Below, one piece after another: positions 1 to 8,101 of a stretch of DNA of 47,206 bases. The notes beneath the pieces were generated by a model. That model was not told where the DNA came from, searched no databases, and saw nothing but the letters and a program-made list of their open reading frames with translations. Numbering within the stretch: the first letter of the stretch is position 1; the number at the start of each line of letters is the position of its first letter. The translations under genes were made by a program, and so were the position numbers. Source of the DNA: Flavobacteriales bacterium (GTDB taxonomy: Bacteria > Bacteroidota > Bacteroidia > Flavobacteriales_F > PHOS-HE28); the NCBI GenBank assembly GCA_016788285.1, contig JAEUSW010000140.1, positions 1 through 47,206 on the forward strand. The letters run 5' to 3'.

Positions 1-1061
1 GCGACGGCATCGCGGACCTGCTGATCACCACCCGAACGATCCACATCGCCGATCCACAGCAACCCGGCTACCTGGGCAAGCACCTGGTGGGCGTGCGCAC
101 GCTCAGTGGCAACGCCATCCTGATGTGGAACACACCCAGCAACCAGCGCTGGTACACATTGGAGGAGAGCACACGGCTGGACACCGGCCTGCTGGCGGCA
201 CGCATCCACTTCAAGCAACTGAGCTGGACCGATGAGGACCACCTCACGGAGTTCTGGCTGCTGGAGCGTCCGTTCGGTCCGGCGATCACGAAGGACCAGG
301 ACGGTTGGTACGGTACGGGCGATCATCATGACGGGCACGCCCTGGTGCTGCGCAGCGCGAACCACCGCGGCACGAGCGTCGCGGCCTTCGCGTTCGAACT
401 GCCGTATCCCTATGGCCGGGTGGTGCTGAGGACGAAGCATGTGGTGCGTGTGCCGAACGGCTATGGCGAGGAAGGTGATCCGCTTCCGCCGAAGCCTGTG
501 GTCCGAGATCCGCTCTTCGACTTCGGGCATGAGCCCGCGGCACCGCAGGTGAAGGTGCCGCCGGGCATTCCGCCGGATGAACGCGTGGACCTGAACGGCG
601 ATGATGTGGATGACCTGGTGATCACCGGCCAGGTGGACCTCACCATCGACCAAGAGCACAATGGTCACTACGTGCGTGGCCTCTCGCCCTTGCCCGGCAC
701 GCAGATCCTCATGACCCGCGAGCGATGGGGGGTGCTCGGCTTCTTCCGCTTGCGCGACGGGGAGGTGCTGACGCCGGAGCGATTGGCGGTCGGACTGAGC
801 TCGAACGTGTACGTATGGGCCGATGCGGGAACGGAGCCCGTGCTCATCCATGTTCTTCGCCATCCGGCGGGGTTGCCGGGCACACCGCAGGGGTGGTCAC
901 TCGTGGACGGAGCGATCGATGGTGCATTGGTTTACCGGACCAAGGCGCACGAGCACCATCTCCTTGGCGCTCTCGAGATCATCGCGGATACACCCGGAGG
1001 CGAGGTCGGCGTAAGGCCACGGACCTGGGTGGAGGAGGGACAGGTGCTCGGCGACCCGTGA
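1..1061 (+). CDS. secreted/repeat protein with duplicated calcium-loop-like modules, 5' end outside window
   Basis: The reading frame is open from the first complete codon at base 3 and ends at TGA 1059-1061, so this is the C-terminal ~352 residues of a longer protein. Two similar modules are visible. The first begins at the window edge with DGIADLLITT. The second begins near base 588 with DLNGDDVDDLVIT. Both continue into a similar segment with a Gly-(T/N)-x-I-L-M motif (GNAILM, GTQILM). The Asp/Asn-Gly-Asp pattern resembles calcium-binding loops of FG-GAP, dockerin or thrombospondin type 3 repeats. No signal peptide or sorting tail can be seen because the N-terminus is missing and the C-terminus lacks a recognisable T9SS domain. 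It converges with the minus-strand gene ending at 1111. An internal GTG at 87 is in frame but is not the true start. Function is unknown; a surface or secreted location is inference. Confidence 0.75.
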   Translation, partial: DGIADLLITTRTIHIADPQQPGYLGKHLVGVRTLSGNAILMWNTPSNQRWYTLEESTRLDTGLLAARIHFKQLSWTDEDHLTEFWLLERPFGPAITKDQDGWYGTGDHHDGHALVLRSANHRGTSVAAFAFELPYPYGRVVLRTKHVVRVPNGYGEEGDPLPPKPVVRDPLFDFGHEPAAPQVKVPPGIPPDERVDLNGDDVDDLVITGQVDLTIDQEHNGHYVRGLSPLPGTQILMTRERWGVLGFFRLRDGEVLTPERLAVGLSSNVYVWADAGTEPVLIHVLRHPAGLPGTPQGWSLVDGAIDGALVYRTKAHEHHLLGALEIIADTPGGEVGVRPRTWVEEGQVLGDP

Positions 1062-1110
1062 ACATCGCCATGGACGCACGAACGCCGGGGCCGTGGCGAC
1101 CGGGCCAGGC

Positions 1111-3042
1111 TCAGGGCAACTGGGCGTTCTTCACCGCGGTGGGGACGACACCGCCGAGCGTTTGCAGCACACGGTCCCGGTCGTTGTCCGTTCCGGCGTA
1201 CTTCACGGTGCCGTCCAGGTTCACGTCCTCGGCAAAGTAGCCCTGCACCGTATTGGTCGGCACCAGACCGCCGATCCGCACCAGGATGGCATCGCGGTCG
1301 TTGCCGGCCCCCGCGTACTTCACCTGGCCGTTGAAGGTGGCATCGCCGCACCACAGCGTCATCACCGGGCCCACCGACCGCCGCGCGTTCGTGCCGTACG
1401 TGGACGTGCCGGCCTGCGTGAGGTCCACGGTGGTGGAGGTCCCGTTCAGCGCGACCGGGACGGCGGTCATGCAGCCCAGGTGGTTGCGATGGCGCACGGC
1501 CAGGAAGTAGTCACCGGCCGGTGCTGCGATCCCCACCGGGCTCACCCCGTCCACGTCCACCACATCGCCATCCCGCTGCAGCAAGGCGGTGCGCGAGGCC
1601 AGCACCTGCGTGTTGTCCGCATCGTCGCGCAGTTCCACCAGCACATGGTCCACGATGGCGTTCGGTCCGGTGACGGAGAGGACGGAAGCGTTCGTGGAGG
1701 GCGATGGAGGCCCCGTGTGCACGTAGCCCATCGCCGGGTAAGGATCCGCCAGAGGGAGCAGCCCGGCCGCGCGCGCGCCGTCGCTCATCAGGCCGGTGCC
1801 GCTCACGTATGGTCCATCGAGCAGCACCCGCGGTGCCACGAGCACGCCCGGGACCGGTTGCGCCAGACGGGCCGTGCCACCGCCGGTGACGTACACCGCG
1901 TGGTCGTTGCCCAACGCAAAGCCGTTCGAATAACTGCTCGGTGTGGTGACGTACCATCCCGTGGTGCCATCGCTGTTCACCTTGCAGATGCCCATGGCGA
2001 ACAGGGTGCCCGCGCAGAGGTAGGCGTTGTCGTAGGGGTCCATCATCATCTGGGCATGGAGCAGGAACCCGTTGTTGGGTCCATCGGCATCGTTGTTCAC
2101 CCACAGCTGGGCACCGGCCGGGTCGACCTTCAGGAAGGCGGCGCCCACCCCACCACCGGCCGGATAGCCGCTCAGCACCGGAGCCTGATCCGCCCCCACT
2201 TCCACCCGGTAGGCGGTGATGGGATACGTGTTCTGCCAGATGAGCGCTCCTGAGGGCGAGACCTTGCGCAGGACAGCGCTGCTCTGGTCCTGCGGCATGG
2301 TATGGACCAGATAACTGTTCCCGGCCGCGTCACCGGCCACATCGCCGATGGTGGTGCTGCTGGCGAAGTAGTTCCAGATCGTGGTCCCGCTCGTGCGGTC
2401 CAGTTTGGTGTAGCCATCGGTGGTCGAACCACGATGTGCGATCACCAGGGCACTGTCCGGTGTGAACTTGATGTTCTGCGGGCCGCCGATCCCCACATCG
2501 AACCAGGTCCAGACCGTGCCCCCCGATGGAGAGAACTTCCTTACCGTGGTGACAAGCCCGGTGCCGCTCTGGCCAAGTCCGAGCACATAGGTGAAGCCCG
2601 CCTTGTCGACGACGCACTTGCGCGTGTAGGACCCATCGAAGAAGCTCCCGTACACCTGGCGCCACAGCATCTGCCCGGTCGGGCTGAACTTCATGAGCAG
2701 GCTGTTCGCGGGCACCGGGTTCTGAAAGGAACCGCCGTACACCGTTCCGCTCACCAACGCGTTCCCCTGCGGGTCCGTGGCCACCCAGGTCGCGCGATCG
2801 TGCAGGGTGGTGCTCGTCTGATCGAAGAAGGTGCTCCAGGCCAGTGCTCCCGTGGACGCGCGCTTCGTCAGGATGATGTCCGTGCCGGCCCCCTGGGTGG
2901 AGAACACCGTGTAGAGGTTGTTCTGCTGGTCCAAGGCGATCGCATACCCCGTCTCGCTGATGTTCCAGTCCACACTGACCTGGGCGGGAAGACTTACCGC
3001 GATCCCGCTGACGGCGCAAAGGAGAAGGGTCCTGGTGTTCAT
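1111..3042 (-). CDS. secreted beta-propeller-like protein with paired dockerin-like C-terminal repeats
   Basis: A 643-residue protein with a clear signal peptide (basic MNTR, hydrophobic core, cleavage near LPAQ). Residues ~25-390 consist of repeated ~50-residue blades of the type 'D..GN.Y..G....G.....K....G...W', typical of SBBP/NHL-like beta-propellers in Bacteroidota secreted proteins. An Ig-like stretch follows. The C-terminal ~75 residues hold two copies of a motif with core NGxVKYAGxxNDRDxxL..(I/L)GG.VPT. Its D-x-N-x-D-G loops resemble paired dockerin calcium loops. There is no standard type A T9SS tail, so the dockerin-like pair occupies the place where a sorting signal is usually found. 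The ATG at 3042 directly precedes the signal peptide. No perfect TAnnTTTG element is visible upstream. The biological role is unknown; cell-surface exposure is likely. Confidence 0.8.
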   Translation of the reverse strand: MNTRTLLLCAVSGIAVSLPAQVSVDWNISETGYAIALDQQNNLYTVFSTQGAGTDIILTKRASTGALAWSTFFDQTSTTLHDRATWVATDPQGNALVSGTVYGGSFQNPVPANSLLMKFSPTGQMLWRQVYGSFFDGSYTRKCVVDKAGFTYVLGLGQSGTGLVTTVRKFSPSGGTVWTWFDVGIGGPQNIKFTPDSALVIAHRGSTTDGYTKLDRTSGTTIWNYFASSTTIGDVAGDAAGNSYLVHTMPQDQSSAVLRKVSPSGALIWQNTYPITAYRVEVGADQAPVLSGYPAGGGVGAAFLKVDPAGAQLWVNNDADGPNNGFLLHAQMMMDPYDNAYLCAGTLFAMGICKVNSDGTTGWYVTTPSSYSNGFALGNDHAVYVTGGGTARLAQPVPGVLVAPRVLLDGPYVSGTGLMSDGARAAGLLPLADPYPAMGYVHTGPPSPSTNASVLSVTGPNAIVDHVLVELRDDADNTQVLASRTALLQRDGDVVDVDGVSPVGIAAPAGDYFLAVRHRNHLGCMTAVPVALNGTSTTVDLTQAGTSTYGTNARRSVGPVMTLWCGDATFNGQVKYAGAGNDRDAILVRIGGLVPTNTVQGYFAEDVNLDGTVKYAGTDNDRDRVLQTLGGVVPTAVKNAQLP

Positions 3043-3094
3043 GGTGATACGCTGATCGATGGGCCAAAGCTGCGCCCCGGATCAACGCGCTCGC

Positions 3095-3108
3095 GTGACG
3101 TTCGTCAC
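3095..3108. promoter_or_regulatory. 14-bp dyad, possible operator
   Basis: GTGACG-TT-CGTCAC is a perfect 6-bp inverted repeat with a 2-base spacer. It lies in the divergent spacer between the genes starting at 3042 (minus) and 3211 (plus). The position suits a regulator-binding site, but no regulator gene is nearby and the assignment is speculative. The rest of 3043-3210 shows nothing else recognisable. Confidence 0.25.
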
Positions 3109-3210
3109 TTCCGGCGACGGGCAGGGACCGAACACCACCGGACCGGTCAAAGCGGGCGACGGAGCGGGCACGCAACGCCGGCGTCCCTTCACGCCACCGA
3201 TCTTCGGCCC

Positions 3211-3498
3211 ATGAACGACCCGGAACTGGCGCGCGCCCTTCGCTCCTTGGGCCGCACCCTACAGATGCTGGAGACCGAATTGCGGCACGGGTGTTTGGAC
3301 GAGGGACTGCTCGCCGACATCGAATCCCACATGGAACGTGGGATCGCCGGCGACGGCCGGTGCATCGTCCTGGTGACCGGTGTGGACAACCTGCGCGAGA
3401 ACACCCTGACGCCGCGGCCGGAGCGCATCGCGGACACCATCCGCGCCTGCGAGAAGCTGAAGGATGCCATCGAAGGCGTCACCGCCATGCTGGGGTGA
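3211..3498 (+). CDS. small hypothetical protein (95 aa)
   Basis: The protein starts MNDPELARALRSLGRTLQM and is rich in Leu, Glu and Arg, with no signal peptide or membrane segment. It is predicted soluble and mainly helical (residues ~4-40 and ~65-90). The open frame extends far upstream, but only as the complement of the minus-strand propeller gene. The ATG at 3211 is the first start in the divergent spacer and begins protein-like composition. A degenerate -7-like sequence, GATCTTCG, ends four bases before the ATG. I do not recognise a family. It is followed by a 131-base spacer (3499-3629) in which I see no convincing signal. Confidence 0.6.
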   Translation: MNDPELARALRSLGRTLQMLETELRHGCLDEGLLADIESHMERGIAGDGRCIVLVTGVDNLRENTLTPRPERIADTIRACEKLKDAIEGVTAMLG

Positions 3499-3629
3499 CA
3501 GGGAGCGGCGCTGCCACGGGTCTTTGACCGTCGCGGAAAGGACCTGTTCTTGGACCGCTTCACCACCTTTGCCCGCAGCCACCTCGCACGTCCGAGGTGA
3601 TCGAGCATCCCTGACGCACACCACGCCCC

Positions 3630-4361
3630 ATGTCCTGGAAGGTCGCTCTCCTGGTCGCCCTGCTGAACGGCATCGTCACCGCCATGGTCACCGTGCCCGT
3701 GTCCGACCATGTGACCAAGCGGATGGGCGTAAGCGACTTCGAGGGCAAACGGGGCTTCGCCATCGCGTTCATCTTCATCCCGGCGGGCTTTGTCGGCGGG
3801 TTCCTGGCCGGACTGTTGGGCACCCGACTGGCCGGCGCGGTGGATTGGTCCGGCTTCTGGAAGGCCGCGGCGCTGGCGGTCCTTGTGGCCCAGGGCGGTC
3901 TGTTCTCCATCGCCGGCCTCGGCCTGCTGTCCGTTCCGCGGCCTCCCCAGCTCCATGGCGAGGCCCTTGCGCTGGAGGTGGAGGTCCGTTTACCGCTCTC
4001 CCTGGTGGGCCCGCGCACCCGCGAACCGGACCAGGTCCGGATGAGCCTGTACGCCGGCGACCAGGACAACCACTACGCGCGCATCGACCGTGACCGCTTC
4101 CGCGAGGCGGAGGGCCATCTGCTGGTGACCGCCGTGGCCGACCTGAACTCGCGATCGGCCCGTCGCATCCTCAGCCTGGGCATCGAGGACCACACCTGGC
4201 TGGCGTTCGACCTTGACGACCTGGCACCATCACCCACGGACAAGGACCTCGAATGGAGCGCGCCTGCACCGATGCGGCAGGCCCGGACCTCCGGCGAGCG
4301 CACCCAGCGAACGGCGGTGATGCTGCGGTATCGCGTGGTGCGGACCGGAGCCGCTGATTAG
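3630..4361 (+). CDS. membrane protein of unknown function (243 aa)
   Basis: The N-terminal half has about three hydrophobic segments: residues ~5-25, ~46-72 (AIAFIFIPAGFVGGF) and ~78-100. A hydrophilic C-terminal domain of ~140 residues follows, rich in Arg, Asp and Leu. The C-terminal domain contains a beta-rich stretch (LALEVEVRLPLSL) and may be an extracytoplasmic beta domain. No catalytic motif or known family is recognised. The ATG at 3630 sits directly before the first hydrophobic segment. It shares orientation with the small gene upstream and the TonB receptor downstream, but 131- and 74-base spacers argue against tight coupling. Confidence 0.65.
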   Translation: MSWKVALLVALLNGIVTAMVTVPVSDHVTKRMGVSDFEGKRGFAIAFIFIPAGFVGGFLAGLLGTRLAGAVDWSGFWKAAALAVLVAQGGLFSIAGLGLLSVPRPPQLHGEALALEVEVRLPLSLVGPRTREPDQVRMSLYAGDQDNHYARIDRDRFREAEGHLLVTAVADLNSRSARRILSLGIEDHTWLAFDLDDLAPSPTDKDLEWSAPAPMRQARTSGERTQRTAVMLRYRVVRTGAAD

Positions 4362-4435
4362 CCTCATCCCTCCTCCGCGGCACCGTACGGCTCCTTTCGC
4401 CCGGTGCTCCGCGGCCCGACCGGTACATTGGTGGC

Positions 4436-6667
4436 ATGCGCGGAACGCTGCTGATGACCGTCCTCCTGCACGGTATGTCGGCCGTGTCCCAATCCTGCCT
4501 GCGTGTGGTGGACAAGGCGACGGGCGCGCCGATCCAAAGTGCCGTCGCCTCCTGCAGCGACGGCACCCCGGCCGGCCTGGCCGACCCCGGCGGCCTGCTC
4601 TGCCTTCGATCGGTCTGCGACACCCTCGTGATCCACGCCGAGACCTACCGGTCCGTCCGCATCGCGCGGAGCGCCGCCCTGGCTTCCGGTGCGGTTCGCT
4701 TGTCGGTCGAAGCGGAGGAACTGCCGCCGGCGCGGATCGTGCCGTGGCCCGGGCCGGACCACCGCCACGCCATGGCCGCTTTGGATGCGGTGGACAGCAC
4801 ACGCCTCCTGGGCTTCGAGCGTTCATCGCTGCGAAGCTCCGCCCTGCTCACCCCGGGCGTGCAGTGGGACCAACGCGGCCATGGCGGAAGCCAGCGCCTC
4901 AGCATCCGCGGAAGCCTCCTTCGCTCCCCGTTCGGTGTGCGTGGCGTCAAAGTGTACTGGGGACCGTTCCCGCTGACCCTCGCCGATGGCTCCTCCCCCC
5001 TGGAGCTGCTGGACCCGCTGCTCATCGGGACCTTGAGCGTGGTGCGCAACGTCGGTGACCCGGCCTACGGCAGTGCGCCGAGCGGTCTGCTGCTGACCAC
5101 CGCGCCGGGATCCCCTGCCCATGGCCTGGCCTCCATGGTCGAAGGCCTTGGGGGACCCTACGGGTTCTTCCGGACGGCGGCCCTTCTACGGGTGGCCGTG
5201 GGCACGCATGGCTTGGTCGCGGGCGCCGTGCGGCAGCGAAGCGATGGGTACAGGCGGCATGAATGGAGCGCACGCGACCAAGTGTTCATCGTTGGGCGGT
5301 TCCACCATGCCACGGGCCTCACCCGTGTGCACATCACCTGGCAGCACGCCTCCTGGGCGCTCCCCGGAAGCCTGGATAGCGCCACGGCGGCGCTCTCCCC
5401 GCGCGAGGCCCGCCCGTATTCCGCCGCCCTCAATGCCCATGTGGACAAACAACAGGTGATAGCCGGGGTCGCGCATGAGCGATCGCTCGGGCACCGGATG
5501 AGGCTGCACACCGCCGCCCATGGCCAGGTCATCGACAAGCTGAATCCCTATGGCACCGCTCCAACGTTCTGCGGCCACAAGGACGAAGGCATCCAGGCCC
5601 TGGGCGCCCGCTTCGGCCTCGCCGGTGATGCCGGAGGCCATCGGCAGCGTTGCACATGGGAGATCGGAGCGGAGGTGCTGCTCGAACGGGATGACTGGAA
5701 GGAGACCACCTTCGTGGACGCGCGGAAGGGGGACCTCAAGGTCGACGCGCTCACCGAGGGGATCAACGTGAACGCGTTCGCCACCACGACCACCCGCCTC
5801 TGGCGCAAGGCCAGCCTGGGTGCTTCGGTGGGTGCGGAACACACACGGCTGGACCACGACGACCGGCTTCTTTCCCGCAGGGAGGGCTACCGCAGCGGCA
5901 TGCGCCTGCTTCCCTGCATCGGCGTGGAGCAGGGCATCGGCGATGCCTGGCGGTTCCATCTGCGCTACACCGAGGCCGTGAGCCGGCCGACCATCTGGGA
6001 GCTGTTGGGGACCACCGGCCGGTTCAACGATGGGTTGCGCGGCGAACAAGTGTCCGAGTGGCAGGGCGGGGTGGCCCTCACGCCGGAGCGTGCCGCCGTC
6101 CACGGCTCGGCGCAAGTGTACTCGCGGCGGGTGGACGGGCTCATTCAGGAGGCCCCCATCGGCACCAGCGACGACCGTGGGTTCATCAACGCCGGACGGG
6201 CCCTCATCCAGGGCGCCGAGATGCAGGTGATCGCACGCACGCCGTCGGCCCGATCATGGCGGCTGCACCTCCTCACCAGCCTCGCGCTCCAGCGTGCGCG
6301 CATCGACCTCGACACCGCACGGGTGCATCACCTGCCCGGCAGCGAACCGTGGCGCCTCGTGGCCGTCCTACAGGCAAGCCATCGTTCAGGGACGGCGCTG
6401 GAGGTCGGCGTCCGCCGGCATGGACCCGTCCGGGCCGCCTTCACCGGTCCTTCCGTGGTGCCCGGCGCCACGCTGGTCCACCTGCGTCTGTCGGCCCAGG
6501 TCCGCATCGGCGGCCAGCGGGCGGAGCTCTTCGTTCATGTGGAGAACCTGTTGAACGTGCCGAGCACTTCCTGGGTCCAGGTGAACGACCCCGGGGGCCG
6601 CTACTTCAACCCCGCACCCGGGCGAGGCCTCTTCGCGGGAGCCCGGCTCTTCCTTGTGAGAACATGA
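4436..6667 (+). CDS. TonB-dependent outer-membrane receptor
   Basis: A 743-residue outer-membrane receptor for energy-dependent uptake of a ligand, probably a metal chelate or other small ligand; the substrate cannot be told from sequence. A signal peptide ends near AVSQS (residue ~19). Residues ~20-85 resemble the carboxypeptidase-regulatory-like domain common at the N-terminus of Bacteroidota receptors. The plug domain covers ~110-220 and includes the QRLSIRG and VRNVGDPAYG segments typical of plug strands. The remainder is a beta-barrel with the TEAVSRPTIWELLG type of late-barrel motif, ending in an aromatic/hydrophobic strand (GLFAGARLFLVRT). Length is normal for FecA-like receptors. No SusD, siderophore or heme genes are adjacent. 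A weak -7-like TACATTGG lies four bases before the ATG. Confidence 0.88.
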   Translation: MRGTLLMTVLLHGMSAVSQSCLRVVDKATGAPIQSAVASCSDGTPAGLADPGGLLCLRSVCDTLVIHAETYRSVRIARSAALASGAVRLSVEAEELPPARIVPWPGPDHRHAMAALDAVDSTRLLGFERSSLRSSALLTPGVQWDQRGHGGSQRLSIRGSLLRSPFGVRGVKVYWGPFPLTLADGSSPLELLDPLLIGTLSVVRNVGDPAYGSAPSGLLLTTAPGSPAHGLASMVEGLGGPYGFFRTAALLRVAVGTHGLVAGAVRQRSDGYRRHEWSARDQVFIVGRFHHATGLTRVHITWQHASWALPGSLDSATAALSPREARPYSAALNAHVDKQQVIAGVAHERSLGHRMRLHTAAHGQVIDKLNPYGTAPTFCGHKDEGIQALGARFGLAGDAGGHRQRCTWEIGAEVLLERDDWKETTFVDARKGDLKVDALTEGINVNAFATTTTRLWRKASLGASVGAEHTRLDHDDRLLSRREGYRSGMRLLPCIGVEQGIGDAWRFHLRYTEAVSRPTIWELLGTTGRFNDGLRGEQVSEWQGGVALTPERAAVHGSAQVYSRRVDGLIQEAPIGTSDDRGFINAGRALIQGAEMQVIARTPSARSWRLHLLTSLALQRARIDLDTARVHHLPGSEPWRLVAVLQASHRSGTALEVGVRRHGPVRAAFTGPSVVPGATLVHLRLSAQVRIGGQRAELFVHVENLLNVPSTSWVQVNDPGGRYFNPAPGRGLFAGARLFLVRT

Positions 6668-6754
6668 AGAACGCCGGCCCTCGCCCTCCCGCTCCTCCGA
6701 CCCGCGCATGGCCCGCTCCGGCCTGACGGACGTCCACCGGGCCCGTCATGCCGA

Positions 6755-7945
6755 TCAGAGGTTCTCCGGCAGCACCTTCACACGCAATGCCGCGTACCGC
6801 TCCGGGAACCAGCGCCGCAGGATGGCGACGAAGTAGTTGTACGGCTTGTGCTGGAAGAAGCCCGGGGCTTTGCGGTACAGCGCCTTGTTCAAGAAGACCC
6901 CGTTCGCATCGCGCGGGTTGGCCCGCATGATCGAATCGTTCGACAGGATGGTGCTGTCCCGCAGGATCAGTGGATAAGGGAACGGGTCCAGCAACACCCG
7001 TTCGGGCATCACCGCGTAGTTCATCTCGCTGCGGTAAGGCGGCAGCCGCACCTCGCCCACCGGCTTCGCGATGCGTTTCTCCACCGAGGCCGAGGTGTAC
7101 TGCGCCAGATCGCTGAGGGTCCCCCGGAACATGCGGAACAGCGCGCTCCGCGCCACGCTCCGCACATCGTAGCCCTCCTCGCCGGCCACCATCCCGTTGA
7201 GCGTGCCCGACGAGAAGATGCGGTGGTCGTGGTAGGCCAGCGGCATCCCGGGGACCGGGTCCTCCGGGTTGATGATGCTGAAGCTCGTGCCTGTGCTGCA
7301 GTAGGCCTCTCCATACCACTTCGCGAACGCGGCATTGCCCACCATGGGGTTGGCGAACGCGTAGGTACGGAAGCGCAGGCGGGCGGACACCCGGCTGCTG
7401 GGCAGGTGCTCGAGGTGCGCCCGGAGCAGGTGGGCCAATGCGCCACCCTGGCTGTGGCCGGTGATCACGATGTCATGCACCCCCTGTTGGTCCAGCAGCC
7501 GAAGCTGGTCCACCACATCATCGGCGAGGAAGGACACGCCCAGGGTGTAGCCGGCATGCACCGCCGCCGCGGTATCGTCCGTGAAGTGGTAGTCGAAGGG
7601 CCGCCCGTCCACGACCACCGTGCCTTTCGCGGGAAGCATCGCCGCATGGATGTTCTCCATCCAGCTCAACGGGTCGGCAGTGGACCCACGGACCTCGATG
7701 ATCCCCATCGCCCCCTTTCGGAACACCTGGAACAGGTTGTCCATGCCGCGGGGCGTGGACGTATGCACCAGCTCGTACCCCTCGGGCATGATCGCCGCGT
7801 CCGAACCATAAAGGTCGCGGAAGGTGTGCGTGGCGCACAAGGCGCTCAGGTCCCGGGCCAGGGCCGGATCGAAGTCGGCCGGCTGTGCGCTGCCGACCCC
7901 GTGGCAGAGGCACAGGACGCTGGCGACGATCATGCGGATGGACAT
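6755..7945 (-). CDS. exported lipase, class 3 family
   Basis: A predicted alpha/beta-hydrolase triacylglycerol lipase of 396 residues. The nucleophile elbow GHSQGG (in VITGHSQGGALAHLL) gives the catalytic Ser. The downstream PEDPVPGMPLAYHDHR segment carries plausible Asp and His of the triad. The ATG at 7945 was chosen because it starts a signal peptide (MSIRMIVASVLCLCHGVGSAQ); the open frame extends 35 codons further without protein-like character. The protein is therefore exported to the periplasm or beyond, but no T9SS tail is present. It converges with the TonB receptor (87-base spacer with nothing recognisable). The 156-base spacer upstream holds the terminator of the next gene. Confidence 0.83.
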   Translation of the reverse strand: MSIRMIVASVLCLCHGVGSAQPADFDPALARDLSALCATHTFRDLYGSDAAIMPEGYELVHTSTPRGMDNLFQVFRKGAMGIIEVRGSTADPLSWMENIHAAMLPAKGTVVVDGRPFDYHFTDDTAAAVHAGYTLGVSFLADDVVDQLRLLDQQGVHDIVITGHSQGGALAHLLRAHLEHLPSSRVSARLRFRTYAFANPMVGNAAFAKWYGEAYCSTGTSFSIINPEDPVPGMPLAYHDHRIFSSGTLNGMVAGEEGYDVRSVARSALFRMFRGTLSDLAQYTSASVEKRIAKPVGEVRLPPYRSEMNYAVMPERVLLDPFPYPLILRDSTILSNDSIMRANPRDANGVFLNKALYRKAPGFFQHKPYNYFVAILRRWFPERYAALRVKVLPENL

Positions 7946-8050
7946 ATGCGTGATGCTCGAACGCACCAAGGAATGAAAACCGTGTGCCGCGCTCCTGCGA
8001 ATTCCGGACCGATCGTCAACCGTCGATCGTGCACGAGGCCTGGAACGCAA

Positions 8051-8080
8051 GCGCCCCCGACCAGGCGTGGCCGGGGGCGC
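8051..8080 (-). terminator. GC-rich hairpin terminator of the Ig-repeat gene
   Basis: A perfect 9-bp inverted repeat, GCGCCCCCG / CGGGGGCGC, surrounds a 12-base loop that has an inner CCA/TGG pairing. It lies 21 bases past the stop codon of the minus-strand gene ending at 8102. There is only a weak T-rich tract on the minus strand after it, so termination efficiency is uncertain. Confidence 0.55.
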
Positions 8081-8101
8081 ATGGGGCCGGGGGACCGTCG
8101 G

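Noticed and set aside
1093-2253. 386-codon plus-strand frame over the propeller gene
   Set aside because: Its product is His/Arg/Gly-rich shadow text, while the minus strand encodes a signal peptide and regular blades.
3499-3629. Spacer searched for a small gene or promoter
   Set aside because: CACCTTTG resembles the -7 element but has no matching -33 and is not near the start; no plausible short gene was found.
6668-6754. Spacer between convergent TonB receptor and lipase genes searched for a terminator
   Set aside because: No stable inverted repeat followed by a T tract could be seen on either strand.
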